From assembly GCA_024398815.1 (NCBI GenBank), contig JAKSIL010000009.1:1-64000 (forward strand): 64,000 bases of DNA, in the 5' to 3' direction. The notes beneath the pieces were generated by a model. The model was not told the origin of the DNA. It ran no database searches and saw nothing but the letters and a program-made list of their open reading frames with translations. This DNA comes from Fibrobacter sp. Lineage in GTDB: Bacteria > Fibrobacterota > Fibrobacteria > Fibrobacterales > Fibrobacteraceae. Below are positions 23,901 through 31,931 of the stretch, piece by piece. The number at the start of each line of letters is the position of its first letter. Positions within the stretch are counted from its first letter, which is position 1. The position numbers were made by a program, and so were the translations under genes.

Positions 23901-26900
23901 ATACTCAGTTCTTCAAGTGCCGTGTCTAGTTCTTCTATAAAGTCTAGTTCTTCTGAAAAGCCGCTGAGTTCTGCGGCTCACGGTGAAGATTGGGTTGTTG
24001 ACGCTCTTGGTGGAATGGGAAATTTTGATAGCACATGGAGTACTAAAGGTTGGACGCTTCTCCCAACGAGTACCAGTACCGGAAATACAAAACTGGTCGA
24101 AAATGACGATGGTAATGTCGTTCTTCAGTTCTGGTCTAATTCTGAAAATACAAAAATTTATGCTATTCAGGCGAAATATCCCGTGTATTTGCAGAAGGGG
24201 CATTCTTACAAGATTAAGGGGAGTGGCTACCTGTACGATGACGTTACTTGGGATACTGTATATGTGGGACTGATGCAAAATGCTGAACCATACAATGTTT
24301 TTTATGAACATGTGTTCAGTCTGGATGGAAAATTTGAGTCCGATGTATATAACCATTGCGATAATAGTCAGTCGGGTGCGTTCTATATCAATGGTGGTAA
24401 ACGCCTCGGCGGCTTTGCTATCGAGAATGTTTACGTTGAGGAACGTGAAATTCAGTGTCCCGGTACAGTGTATGCCTCGCAAATCGGTTACCAGAAGGAC
24501 GGTTTCAAGGAACTTGCTGTAGAATATGGTTCTGGAGATCCGATTAAGTTTGTCGATGAATCGGGCAAGGTTGCTTTGTCCGTCCCGTTAAGTGAACAGT
24601 CGGGTTATACTCCGAGTGGACAGTGGCTTCAACTTGCCGATTTCTCGGAACTTACAACCGAAGGTACCTATACCGTTTTGCAGGGATCTGACACGGTTTA
24701 CAGAAACTTGGTGGTGGGAGAGAAACCTTACGAAGAACTGCTAAAGGCTTCGCTAAAGTTCTTCTACTACCAGCGTGCGTCGATGGAATTGACCGAAGAA
24801 TATGCTGGCTCTTATGCTCGTGCGGCGGGACACCCCGATACTGCCGTGCATATTCATTCGTCTACAGGAGACGAGGGTGTAATAGTTTCATCGAAGGGTT
24901 GGTATGATGCAGGCGATTACGGAAAGTATACCGTGAATGCGGGTATTACGACTTATACGCTTCTTTCGTTGTATGAACATTTCCCCAAGTATTTTAAGGC
25001 TCTTAAGTGGAATATTCCTGCTGATGGCAATTTGCCTGATTTGCTTGCCGAAATCAAGTACAACTTGGATTGGATGCTTACGATGCAAGCAAAAGATGGC
25101 GGTGTTTACCATAAACTCTCGGGGCTTGATTTCCCGGGTACGGTCATGCCTGCCAAGGATGATTCTGGAATGCGCTATATCATTGGAAAAAGTGTGACTG
25201 CGACATATGATTTTGCCGGCGTGATGGCAGTTGCAGCCCGTGTATATAAGAATTACGATGCTTCCTACGCTTCAAAATGCCTTGCTGCCGCTGAGTCGGC
25301 ATTCCGTTGGGCGGAAAATCATCCGGGAAATCTTTATCTCACAAATCCGAAGAGCGTGAAAACGGGGGCTTATGAAGATTCGGATGCGTCAGATGAAGTG
25401 CAGTTTGCTGCAACGGAGCTTTATGTTTCTACGGGAAACCCTGCGTACAAGAAGGAAGGTTCGTCGGGTGACGTTCCCTCTTGGCAGAATGTTTATGGCC
25501 TTGCGACTTACGCAAAGTCTATTTACAAGGTTGATTTTGGTACAGGTGCTTATACGGACTTGATTGCGACTGCGGATAGAATGGTTCAATACGCGTCGAA
25601 GGGATTCGGTGTTCCGATGCAGTCGAGCGATTTCGTTTGGGGCTCCAATAGTGTTGCTGCGAATCAGGGTGTATGGCTGTTGCAGGCTTACTACCTGACC
25701 GGTAAGAAGGAGTATTATAATACTGCGGTAAGGGCTCTTGATTACCTTGTTGGTAAGAATCCTCTTCGCATGAGTTATGTGACCGGAATAGGAATAAATT
25801 CTCCGCAAAATCCGCACCACAGAATTTCGCAAGCTGATGGAATCAAAGCTCCTGTGCCCGGTATGTTGGTGGGCGGTCCGCAGAAAAAGGATAATAGTGA
25901 TGTTAGCACTAATTGCAGCTACTCTAGGACTTATCCGGCAACGGCCTATTATGACAATAGCTGTAGTTATGCAACTAATGAGGTTGCTATCAATTGGAAT
26001 GCACCTCTTGCTTACCTTGCGGGCGCATTGGAAGCGCTTGCTACAGGTGAAACTCCGAAATTTGCAGAAATCCCTGTCTACACGAGAAGTTCGTCTTCTG
26101 TAGCCTCTAGCTCGTCCGTGGCGCAGTCCAGCAGTTCTGAGGCGAAATCAAGCAGCTCTGTCGCTCCTTCTAGCTCTTCAGTGAAGTCCAGCTCGTCTGT
26201 GGCTCCGTCCAGCAGTTCTCAGGTGAAATCGAGCAGCTCTGTCGCTCCTTCTAGCTCTTCAGTGAAGTCCAGCTCGTCGGTGGCTCAGTCCAGTAGCTCA
26301 CAGGCGAAATCGAGCAGTTCCGTTGCTCCGTCTAGCTCTTCAGTGAAGTCCAGTTCGTCGGTGGCTCAGTCTAGTAGCTCACAGGCGAAATCGAGCAGTT
26401 CCGTTGCTCCGTCTAGCAGTTCTGAGGCGAAATCAAGCAGCTCTGTCGCTCCTTCTAGCTCTTCAGTGAAGTCCAGCTCGTCTGTGGCTCCGTCCAGCAG
26501 TTCTCAGGTGAAATCGAGCAGCTCTGTCGCTCCTTCTAGCTCTTCAGTGAAGTCCAGCTCGTCGGTGGCTCAGTCCAGTAGCTCACAGGCGAAATCGAGC
26601 AGTTCCGTTGCTCCGTCTAGCTCTTCAGTGAAGTCCAGTTCGTCGGTGGCTCAGTCTAGTAGCTCACAGGCGAAATCGAGCAGTTCCGTTGCTCCGTCTA
26701 GCAGTTCCTCTGCAAAACAGGATGCGTCTTCGTCCTCGAAGGGAACGGATTTTGTTAGGAACGCTGTACAGCCTACGTTCAACCTCGCGGTAAACGGTAT
26801 GACTCTCACGCTGACAAACACGCAGGGTGGCGTTGTTCGCATATTCGATAGCCTTGGTCACCTAGTTACGGCTAAGTCGCTAGCCGATGCAACGACAAGC

Positions 26901-26972
26901 ATTACCTTACAGACCCCTGGTAGCTACATTGTCCGCATGAATGGCATGAGCAAGATCGTATCGCTTAAGTAG
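20904..26972 (+). CDS. Giant secreted GH9 cellulase with GLUG-like, Listeria-Bacteroides and Ser-rich repeats
   Basis: 2022 residues. The signal peptide MLKKLIPALLFVCPLVFA is cleaved before NWEG. Residues about 20-770 are GLUG-type repeats (GGLVGVFNGDSIINCEF, GGIVGNVSKELNVSRGTNSG). About 773-990 resemble Listeria-Bacteroides (Flg_new) repeats (AGRTLLGWYNDETLV, YTFVGWTPDV). A Ser linker is followed by a CBM4/9-like jelly roll (about 1025-1180), then a CelD_N Ig-like domain (TVYASQIGYQKDGFKELAV). The GH9 domain (about 1275-1720) keeps DAGDYGKY (Asp1335/Asp1338), NPHHR (His1638/1639) and the acid Glu1693 in TNEVAINWNAPL. A poly-Ser linker (about 1730-1945) leads to a C-terminal strand-rich domain (VVRIFDSLGHLV, GSYIVRMNG) resembling type IX secretion sorting domains. 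It should be an endo- or processive beta-1,4-glucanase exported to the cell surface. Confidence 0.93.
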   Translation: MLKKLIPALLFVCPLVFANWEGMLKKPSVTEIDGKEFYEIATPENLAWFATNVNKGNLGYNAILTEDIVVCDDLESTESCEWTPIGVDEKTDTLGFKGIFDGNGHKVSGIYIPAKKYGRSGFFGVMSAFSVVKNLTIVNSSIQGLLKSYSQTGGLVGVFNGDSIINCEFHGTVKDSIVGGLVGWAERYEYTTNRRDAEHGHTGIIVNSRNYGTVTSLDYCGGLIGASEGIQILSSENFGKVTGSYCGGILGFSRNSYSTTIDSCINHATVSTTTTYGTSGGIVSEVYSGTPLNIRNTVNDGDVYSGRDSINGFVAGGFVGATDGKLVIENSVNNATVTRSSKHTQVGYAGGFIGHSAKGSVLISGSVNRGFVDGKRYSGGFVGFGAGGGKILNSINEGNLGGEPNTITYNGGFIALAEDYSWTLDGLLNKGNVAGLCAGGIISYATGPVIISNTVNEGNIEPNVNLNGNTVYMGGLVGYAYAKSKTRHYVKNVVNRGNLLPRGLWSSIHVGGIIGDVDDSLLTIDNASNYGNIDIVLDSVENAAFVYAGGIVGNVSKELNVSRGTNSGKIRLVNNSKGKVNAYMGGISGFSSTATITESLNLGELYAKPETPSSLTLIAGIASYASSVKKSVNEGRVELVGNEELSSAAVAGIAYSGFVSNCINKGNLIHRWALKDSSIAAIQAGNSKGSGNYSIADTVMINGRMVAAVKGCSFADRSKLGIDDASNSNALTTAEMQNIEFAWRMNACNGTVANGGGWTQYGKGYPVWADEVHHPIYKLTFLDSAKVLSVKTYTVGSSYTDDSGRIVDMPEAPNPEDAGEDDLEFGYWSAKGKIVSAKSIVNADDSLYAFFVEKGTEPTLISFVVDGNRIADYVLTGASLTLTLPDAPKAGRTLLGWYNDETLVGAAGASKKFTAAMTLTAKYESLYYTVQFLDQGTVLQRDTLEYGELPVFKGNEPTHDDYTFVGWTPDVAAVTGDASYFATYFDPNASSSSEESSSSILSSSSAVSSSSIKSSSSEKPLSSAAHGEDWVVDALGGMGNFDSTWSTKGWTLLPTSTSTGNTKLVENDDGNVVLQFWSNSENTKIYAIQAKYPVYLQKGHSYKIKGSGYLYDDVTWDTVYVGLMQNAEPYNVFYEHVFSLDGKFESDVYNHCDNSQSGAFYINGGKRLGGFAIENVYVEEREIQCPGTVYASQIGYQKDGFKELAVEYGSGDPIKFVDESGKVALSVPLSEQSGYTPSGQWLQLADFSELTTEGTYTVLQGSDTVYRNLVVGEKPYEELLKASLKFFYYQRASMELTEEYAGSYARAAGHPDTAVHIHSSTGDEGVIVSSKGWYDAGDYGKYTVNAGITTYTLLSLYEHFPKYFKALKWNIPADGNLPDLLAEIKYNLDWMLTMQAKDGGVYHKLSGLDFPGTVMPAKDDSGMRYIIGKSVTATYDFAGVMAVAARVYKNYDASYASKCLAAAESAFRWAENHPGNLYLTNPKSVKTGAYEDSDASDEVQFAATELYVSTGNPAYKKEGSSGDVPSWQNVYGLATYAKSIYKVDFGTGAYTDLIATADRMVQYASKGFGVPMQSSDFVWGSNSVAANQGVWLLQAYYLTGKKEYYNTAVRALDYLVGKNPLRMSYVTGIGINSPQNPHHRISQADGIKAPVPGMLVGGPQKKDNSDVSTNCSYSRTYPATAYYDNSCSYATNEVAINWNAPLAYLAGALEALATGETPKFAEIPVYTRSSSSVASSSSVAQSSSSEAKSSSSVAPSSSSVKSSSSVAPSSSSQVKSSSSVAPSSSSVKSSSSVAQSSSSQAKSSSSVAPSSSSVKSSSSVAQSSSSQAKSSSSVAPSSSSEAKSSSSVAPSSSSVKSSSSVAPSSSSQVKSSSSVAPSSSSVKSSSSVAQSSSSQAKSSSSVAPSSSSVKSSSSVAQSSSSQAKSSSSVAPSSSSSAKQDASSSSKGTDFVRNAVQPTFNLAVNGMTLTLTNTQGGVVRIFDSLGHLVTAKSLADATTSITLQTPGSYIVRMNGMSKIVSLK
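26139..26708 (+). repeat. 285-bp tandem duplication in the Ser-linker coding sequence
   Basis: Positions 26139-26423 and 26424-26708 read the same throughout except the final base. The unit is 95 codons, so the frame is kept. Inside each unit are shorter repeats encoding SSSSVAP, SSSSVK and SSSSQAK blocks with varying Ser codons, so the match between the two long copies points to recent duplication rather than chance. Confidence 0.9.
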
Positions 26973-27479
26973 GCTCTGTCAGGCTAATTCGTACTTTTTT
27001 ACAAAGACTGCCAAAACGCTGCGAAAATGACCGTTCGGCTCTGCTAGGCCAATCTGTACAAATCGGGCGCCATAGCAAACGTTTCCAGTTTCGTAAGCCC
27101 CTCTTTCGTATATATTTATAAACAAAACCGCATTTTTGGTTGGATTTCCGCAAATCTTTATTAGCGGACCGGTTTTAGGAATGTACAGCCAGGCCCGACA
27201 GAGCGCGCCCCTCCTATGCAAACTTATGGATGCGGAACCGGCCCGCGTACGATTTGGCTTGACAGAGCCAGCCCAGAAACCTGCCAAGACTTGTTTTGAC
27301 TCATTTTTGCACATTTTTCCTTTCCCAAATCAGAAAATTTTTTATATGCCACACATTGAGACATATGGAGAAATTTCGCTCCAAAGAGTTGAGAAAAAAT
27401 TTCACTCGCCATTTTAAAAGTATTGAATTTCAAGTTCAAATTTTTAGATTTGAAGTGTTAGACTAGAGGTAGATTTAAT
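26973..27479. other. 507-bp intergenic region between the GH9 and FISUMP genes
   Basis: No supported gene. A 9-bp inverted repeat, GGCTCTGTC at 26972-26980 and GACAGAGCC at 27261-27269, brackets the first 300 bp, and a degenerate internal repeat (GGCTAATTCGTAC, GGCCAATCTGTAC) lies inside it. An AGAGG site precedes the FISUMP gene at 27480. The GH9 transcript may end in this region, but no clean hairpin plus T-run was found. Confidence 0.5.
27435..27454. promoter_or_regulatory. Inverted repeat upstream of the first FISUMP gene of the cluster
   Basis: TTCAAAT and ATTTGAA arms (7 bp) with a 6-nt spacer lie 25 bp before the ATG at 27480. It could be an operator or a leader hairpin. Confidence 0.35.
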
Positions 27480-28622
27480 ATGAAAATGTTTAAGAAAATT
27501 GGTTTGGTGAGTGTCGTCGCTTTTGCGCTGTTCGCCTTTAATGCCTGCGGCGATGATAGCTCCACTAGCGGGTCTAGCGATGGCAGCAACCGTGGTGGAA
27601 TTCCTGACACCGTCGAGACATTCATGGAACTGTCGGACTACGACTGCGGCAAGAGTCAGAAGTGCGTTGCCACCTACCTGACGGAATACCATGACATGGC
27701 TGTGTGCGATGGCGACAACGGCTGGGTCATCGGGACTCTCATCGAGAAGATGGACTGCGACTTCTCTTCATCGAGTGCCAAGTCCAGCGACAGCAAGTCC
27801 AACGATCCCGCCGGAGTGACCGACGACTCCAGCGACAGCAAGGACAATCCTTCTTCGGCAGGAACATCGACCAAATCCAGCAACTCTAGTTCTTCAAGTG
27901 TCACCCCGAGCGATGTCGAGGGGTCTAGCAAAACCGCCTGGGATTACTTGAATCCGGACATTAACTATGGCGAGTTTACCGATGAACGTGATGGACAGAT
28001 TTACAAGACGGTGACCATCGCCCCCGCGGGCACTGGCTATTCCGAGGTGTGGATGGCCGAGAACTTGAACTTTGAGACGGAAAACAGCTGGTGCGGTGGT
28101 GGAATCGGAACTACAGAAGGCGATTGTTCTGTTTACGGTCGTCTTTATACCTGGGCTGCAGCAGTGGGCAGGGCGGAGGACGAGTGTGGTATTGATCATG
28201 CATGCAACCTTGGTGAGGGAGATATTCGTGGTGCATGCCCCAAGGGCTGGCATTTGCCCAGTCAAAGCGAATGGGAAGCCCTGATTGTGGCCGTTGACGG
28301 TTCCATTACGGAATATACGTCTTCAAATACGGCGGGTACCAAGCTCAAGTCCGCGACTCGCGGGTCCTGGTCGTCGTACAGCGGCATCACCAACGAGGAT
28401 GCCTTCGGGTTCTCGGCGCTTCCTGCCGGCTACAGGAGCTACGTCATTGGGAATTACAACTACTGGGGCAAAGGCACGTACTTCTGGAGTTCTACTGAGG
28501 AAACCATCTACTACGCGTACGTCATGGGTTTGGACTACCGCAACGACGGTGCGCTCCTGACTTACGACAGCAACCATAAGCACTACGGGGACTCCGTCCG
28601 TTGTCTCAAGGACTCCGAGTAA
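27480..28622 (+). CDS. FISUMP-domain lipoprotein
   Basis: 380 residues. Lipoprotein signal ending FAFNAC (Cys23), then an acidic Ser/Gly stretch, a small Cys-containing segment (SDYDCGKSQKCVATYL), a Ser/Asp-rich disordered spacer and one FISUMP domain from about residue 158 (YGEFTDERDGQIYKTVTI, WMAENLNF, GRLYTWAAAVG, GACPKGWHLPSQSEW, AFGFSALPAGYRS, FWSSTEE, SVRCLKD). It is probably anchored in the outer membrane facing the medium. The first ~150 residues are almost identical, also at DNA level, to the gene at 30467. Another FISUMP gene follows after 18 nt, so these form an operon. Confidence 0.92.
   Translation: MKMFKKIGLVSVVAFALFAFNACGDDSSTSGSSDGSNRGGIPDTVETFMELSDYDCGKSQKCVATYLTEYHDMAVCDGDNGWVIGTLIEKMDCDFSSSSAKSSDSKSNDPAGVTDDSSDSKDNPSSAGTSTKSSNSSSSSVTPSDVEGSSKTAWDYLNPDINYGEFTDERDGQIYKTVTIAPAGTGYSEVWMAENLNFETENSWCGGGIGTTEGDCSVYGRLYTWAAAVGRAEDECGIDHACNLGEGDIRGACPKGWHLPSQSEWEALIVAVDGSITEYTSSNTAGTKLKSATRGSWSSYSGITNEDAFGFSALPAGYRSYVIGNYNYWGKGTYFWSSTEETIYYAYVMGLDYRNDGALLTYDSNHKHYGDSVRCLKDSE
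27585..27936 (+). repeat. Near-identical duplicated segment (copy 1; copy 2 at 30572-30923)
   Basis: About 350 nt of the 5' half of the FISUMP gene at 27480 recurs in the FISUMP gene at 30467 at a constant offset of 2987 nt with essentially no differences; outside it the two genes diverge. A second short identical patch is at 28281-28340 and 31307-31366 with a different offset. This mosaic pattern fits gene conversion or very recent duplication followed by domain exchange. Confidence 0.88.
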
Positions 28623-28640
28623 TTTCCAAAAGGTTTCCCT

Positions 28641-30416
28641 ATGAAAAATACATTCGCGAAAAAGTTCACGGTCTGCGCCCTTGCGGGGGTGCTTGGTGCT
28701 GCGTTTATCGGTTGCGGGGACGACGGGTCGTCTTCGCCGAAAGGGACGGGGCTCCCCGCCGAAGTGGCCGACATGGAAGAACTCGAGACATACGAGTGCA
28801 GCATGGATGTCATCGGCGAGAAGGTCTATGTGACCGAACTCGAAGAGAACTACGAATGCGACGGCGAAAAGTGGTTCAAGTCCTACGACCAGACAAAGCC
28901 GAATTCTACAAAGTCGTCGAGCAGCATGAGGGCTGACGGTTCTAACGACGACGAGGGCAGTAAAGATAAATCCTCTTCTTCTGTCATTCCGAGTTTTTCT
29001 TCTAGCAGCACAGGAATAGTCGCCCCTTCAACGGTTGTAAAGGGGTCTGTTACCGATTCCCGCGATGGTCGGGTTTATAAAACAGTAACCATCGGTACCC
29101 AGACCTGGATGGCCGAGAATCTTAACTATGCATACAACGAACCTACAAAAACGCGAGATTCTTCCAGTTTCTGCTTCCTTAACGAACCGGATTCCTGTGC
29201 CAAGTATGGAAGACTTTATCTATGGAGCGCAGCCATGGATTCTTCCCAGGTTTTCTCCTCCGATGGTGCTGGATGTGGTGATGGTCCCATGTGTGTTACC
29301 GGCTTGAAAGTTCGGGGAGTTTGCCCCGCTGGCTGGCATATGCCAGATAATGATGAATGGCACATCTTGTTTGGTGCCGTTGGCTATAACAACGGTGTGG
29401 GACAGGCGTTGCGGTCTGTCAATGGCTGGAACAATGCTTATGGTGGCGATGACGCATACGGTTTTTCTGTGCTTCCTGCCGGGTATGTGTACAGAGGTGA
29501 AGGCCGTGACAAAGACGAACAGAATGGCGATATTGCCATTTTTTGGACATCTAGCGAAGAACATTACGACTACGGTCGCGCAGTCACCCACATTTTCAAA
29601 GGAACCTCCCTAAATGAAACTGAAGGGCTTAGTGCAAAGAGTTATGCACTTTCCATTCGCTGCGTGAAGGACTTGGAATTTACAGAAGAACTATCTTCAT
29701 CTTCAAGCGTCATACCTTCTTCGAATCCTCTTTATGTAGATCCATCCACTGTTGTAAAAGGGGTGCTGACTGATGAACGTGATGGGCAAACTTACAGAAC
29801 TGTAAAAATAGGATCCCAGGAGTGGATGGCTCAAAACTTGAACTACACATACAACGAATCTACGCAAACGCAAGACTCTTCCAGTTTTTGCTACAACAAC
29901 GTAGCCGATTCTTGTTCCAAATATGGAAGACTTTATCTATGGAGTGCCGCTTTGGATTCTTCCCAGGTTTTCTCCGCCGATGGTGCGGGGTGTGGTTATG
30001 GCATAGAATGCACTCTTGGCGATGCCGTTCGGGGAGTTTGTCCTCAAGGTTGGCATTTGCCTAGTGTTGAAGAATGGAATACTTTGTTCAATGCTGTAGG
30101 AGGGGGACTTGTCGCGGGGACATCACTCAAAGCGGAATCTGGGTGGAGATTGTATAAGGGTGTGCCTACAGGTTCGGATGCTTATGGCTTCTCCGCAATT
30201 CCCGCAGGCTTCAGGTCTTTCACTACTGTTTCTGAAGAAGTGGGATACAAGGCTCTCTTCTGGACAACAGACCAGGTCAAGGCTCGGTTGGGGTACCCAG
30301 GTGATACTGGACAAAAAGCGTGTCTTGCAAATATTTCATACAACGTGGAGTCTGCAACTACTTATACATGTGACGTAAAAAAGAGCGCTTACCCCGTCCG
30401 CTGCATCAAGGACTAG
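28641..30416 (+). CDS. FISUMP-domain lipoprotein with two FISUMP domains
   Basis: 591 residues. Lipoprotein signal ending AAFIGC (Cys25), a short Glu-rich and Cys-bearing region (EELETYECSMDVIGEK), Ser-rich spacers, then two tandem FISUMP domains: about 135-350 (TDSRDGRVYKTVTIG, WMAENLNYAY, GRLYLWSAAMDSS, GVCPAGWHMPDNDEW, IRCVKD) and about 370-591 (TDERDGQTYRTVKIG, WMAQNLNYTY, GRLYLWSAALDSS, GVCPQGWHLPSVEEW, VRCIKD). The two domains are more like each other than like the flanking genes in the GRLYLWSAA region, so they probably arose by internal duplication. An AAAGG site lies before the ATG. It is the middle gene of a three-gene FISUMP operon. Confidence 0.92.
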   Translation: MKNTFAKKFTVCALAGVLGAAFIGCGDDGSSSPKGTGLPAEVADMEELETYECSMDVIGEKVYVTELEENYECDGEKWFKSYDQTKPNSTKSSSSMRADGSNDDEGSKDKSSSSVIPSFSSSSTGIVAPSTVVKGSVTDSRDGRVYKTVTIGTQTWMAENLNYAYNEPTKTRDSSSFCFLNEPDSCAKYGRLYLWSAAMDSSQVFSSDGAGCGDGPMCVTGLKVRGVCPAGWHMPDNDEWHILFGAVGYNNGVGQALRSVNGWNNAYGGDDAYGFSVLPAGYVYRGEGRDKDEQNGDIAIFWTSSEEHYDYGRAVTHIFKGTSLNETEGLSAKSYALSIRCVKDLEFTEELSSSSSVIPSSNPLYVDPSTVVKGVLTDERDGQTYRTVKIGSQEWMAQNLNYTYNESTQTQDSSSFCYNNVADSCSKYGRLYLWSAALDSSQVFSADGAGCGYGIECTLGDAVRGVCPQGWHLPSVEEWNTLFNAVGGGLVAGTSLKAESGWRLYKGVPTGSDAYGFSAIPAGFRSFTTVSEEVGYKALFWTTDQVKARLGYPGDTGQKACLANISYNVESATTYTCDVKKSAYPVRCIKD

Positions 30417-30466
30417 CATCCATTTTCAAAATCCCTGCGCATAACCACTTTTAACAGAGTTTTAAA

Positions 30467-31624
30467 ATGAATACGATAAAGAAAATTGGTTTAGTGAGCG
30501 CAGTTGCTTTTGCGCTGTTCGCCTTTAACGCCTGCGGTGATGATAGTTCCACTAGCGGGTCTAGCGATGGCGGCAACCGTGGTGGAATTCCTGACACCGT
30601 CGAGACATTCATGGAACTGTCGGACTACGACTGCGGCAAGAGTCAGAAGTGCGTTGCCACCTACCTGACGGAATACCATGACATGGCTGTGTGCGATGGC
30701 GACAACGGCTGGGTCATCGGGACTCTCATCGAGAAGATGGACTGCGACTTCTCTTCATCGAGTGCCAAGTCCAGCGACAGCAAGTCCAACGATCCCGCCG
30801 GAGTGACCGACGACTCCAGCGACAGCAAGGACAATCCTTCTTCGGCAGGAACATCGACCAAATCCAGCAACTCTAGTTCTTCAAGTGTCACCCCGAGCGA
30901 TGTCGAGGGGTCTAGCAAAACCGCTTGGGATTACTTGAATCCGGACATTAATTATGGCGAGTTTACCGATGAACGCGATGGACAAGTCTATAAGACGGTT
31001 AAAATCGGTGGCCAGGTGTGGATGGCGGAGAACTTGAACTACGCCTACACCGGCGTTCCCTATAACTTTTCCTATAACAATGATGTTTACACCTCCGATT
31101 CCATCAGCTGGTGCTACGACAACGACCCTGCCAACTGCGCCAAGTACGGCCGTCTTTACACCTGGGCTGCGGCCATGGACAGCGTGGGCAGCAACCGCTG
31201 CGGCTATGGCAAGACTTGTAGAGTTGCATCGGCTAGCTCAGCGATCTTGGTGCGGGGCATCTGCCCCAAGGGGTGGCATTTGCCAAGCAATGATGAATGG
31301 AAGGCCCTGATTGTGGCCGTTGACGGTTCCATTACGGAATATACGTCTTCAAATACGGCGGGTTCCAAGCTCAAGTCCGCGACAGGCTGGTTTAGTAGCG
31401 GCAACGGAACGGATTCCCTCGGGTTCTCGGCGCTTCCTGCCGCCAACAGGTACAACCGTGGGATTTACGGCCGCGAGGGCTATAGCGCGTACTTCTGGAG
31501 TTCTACTGAGAACTACAGCAACCCCGCGTACGAAGTGACTTTGTTCTACGACAACGACGGTGCGAGCCTGGGCAGCGTCAACAAGGCCGAAGGGCTTTCT
31601 GTCCGTTGCATCAAGGACAACTAG
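30467..31624 (+). CDS. FISUMP-domain lipoprotein, paralogue of the gene at 27480
   Basis: 385 residues, lipoprotein Cys23 (FAFNAC). The N-terminal ~150 residues match the product of the gene at 27480 almost exactly. The FISUMP domain (from about residue 158: FTDERDGQVYKTVKIGG, WMAENLNYAYTG, GRLYTWAAAMDSVG, GICPKGWHLPSNDEW, FWSSTENYS, SVRCIKD) is clearly different. The pattern is a constant leader/spacer joined to a variable domain, consistent with modular diversification of displayed surface domains. Confidence 0.92.
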   Translation: MNTIKKIGLVSAVAFALFAFNACGDDSSTSGSSDGGNRGGIPDTVETFMELSDYDCGKSQKCVATYLTEYHDMAVCDGDNGWVIGTLIEKMDCDFSSSSAKSSDSKSNDPAGVTDDSSDSKDNPSSAGTSTKSSNSSSSSVTPSDVEGSSKTAWDYLNPDINYGEFTDERDGQVYKTVKIGGQVWMAENLNYAYTGVPYNFSYNNDVYTSDSISWCYDNDPANCAKYGRLYTWAAAMDSVGSNRCGYGKTCRVASASSAILVRGICPKGWHLPSNDEWKALIVAVDGSITEYTSSNTAGSKLKSATGWFSSGNGTDSLGFSALPAANRYNRGIYGREGYSAYFWSSTENYSNPAYEVTLFYDNDGASLGSVNKAEGLSVRCIKDN

Positions 31625-31638
31625 ATGCAGAGCGTCGC

Positions 31639-31660
31639 GAGAGAATGCTTGCATTCTCTC
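31639..31660. repeat. Perfect extragenic hairpin
   Basis: Arms GAGAGAATG and CATTCTCTC with a 4-nt loop, 15 bp after the stop of the third FISUMP gene. There is no T-run, so it is more like a dispersed palindromic repeat or mRNA 3'-end stabiliser than a classical terminator. Confidence 0.65.
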
Positions 31661-31706
31661 ATGACCGAGGCAAGAGAAATCTCGAATAAATATTCCTAGG
31701 TTGAAA

Positions 31707-31928
31707 ATGCCAACTAAATTTTTAGAAATGGGATTTAAACGTAGTTCAAAAACCACGATAGAAGTTGTGTTAGATGAAGGTTGGTCTTTTTCGATGCGGA
31801 TCCATAGTGGAGACGGTCCTTTAAAACCTTCCTTAAAATTTGATGTAAATCTTATTGCTTGTCCTAGCAACAATTATGCTCAAGTAGAACTTTGGTATGC
31901 GGATAAAGCGCCCATGACGGGAACTTAA
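31707..31928 (+). pseudogene. Short ORF resembling the C-terminal end of a HaeIII-type restriction endonuclease
   Basis: 73 codons from the ATG at 31707 (a TTG two codons earlier is also possible). The peptide contains LDEGWSFSMRIHSGDG and PLKPSLKFDVNLIACPSNN. The pattern R-I-H-x(n)-P-S-L-K-F-D is, from memory, that of the C-terminal part of HaeIII-family type II endonucleases. If so, most of the gene and its methyltransferase partner are missing, and this is a remnant. There is no ribosome site. It is followed directly by another fragment and lies in a stretch with several broken genes. Confidence 0.4.
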
Positions 31929-31931
31929 AAT

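Noticed and set aside
26090-26715. Repeated, evenly spaced units that could be taken for a CRISPR-like array
   Set aside because: They are in-frame Ser-rich linker codons within the GH9 gene, with no unique spacers between identical repeats.
26979-27314. Open frame of 111 codons on the minus strand between the GH9 and FISUMP genes
   Set aside because: No ribosome site, unusual composition (Arg/Trp/Cys-rich) and no recognisable motif; the region looks non-coding.
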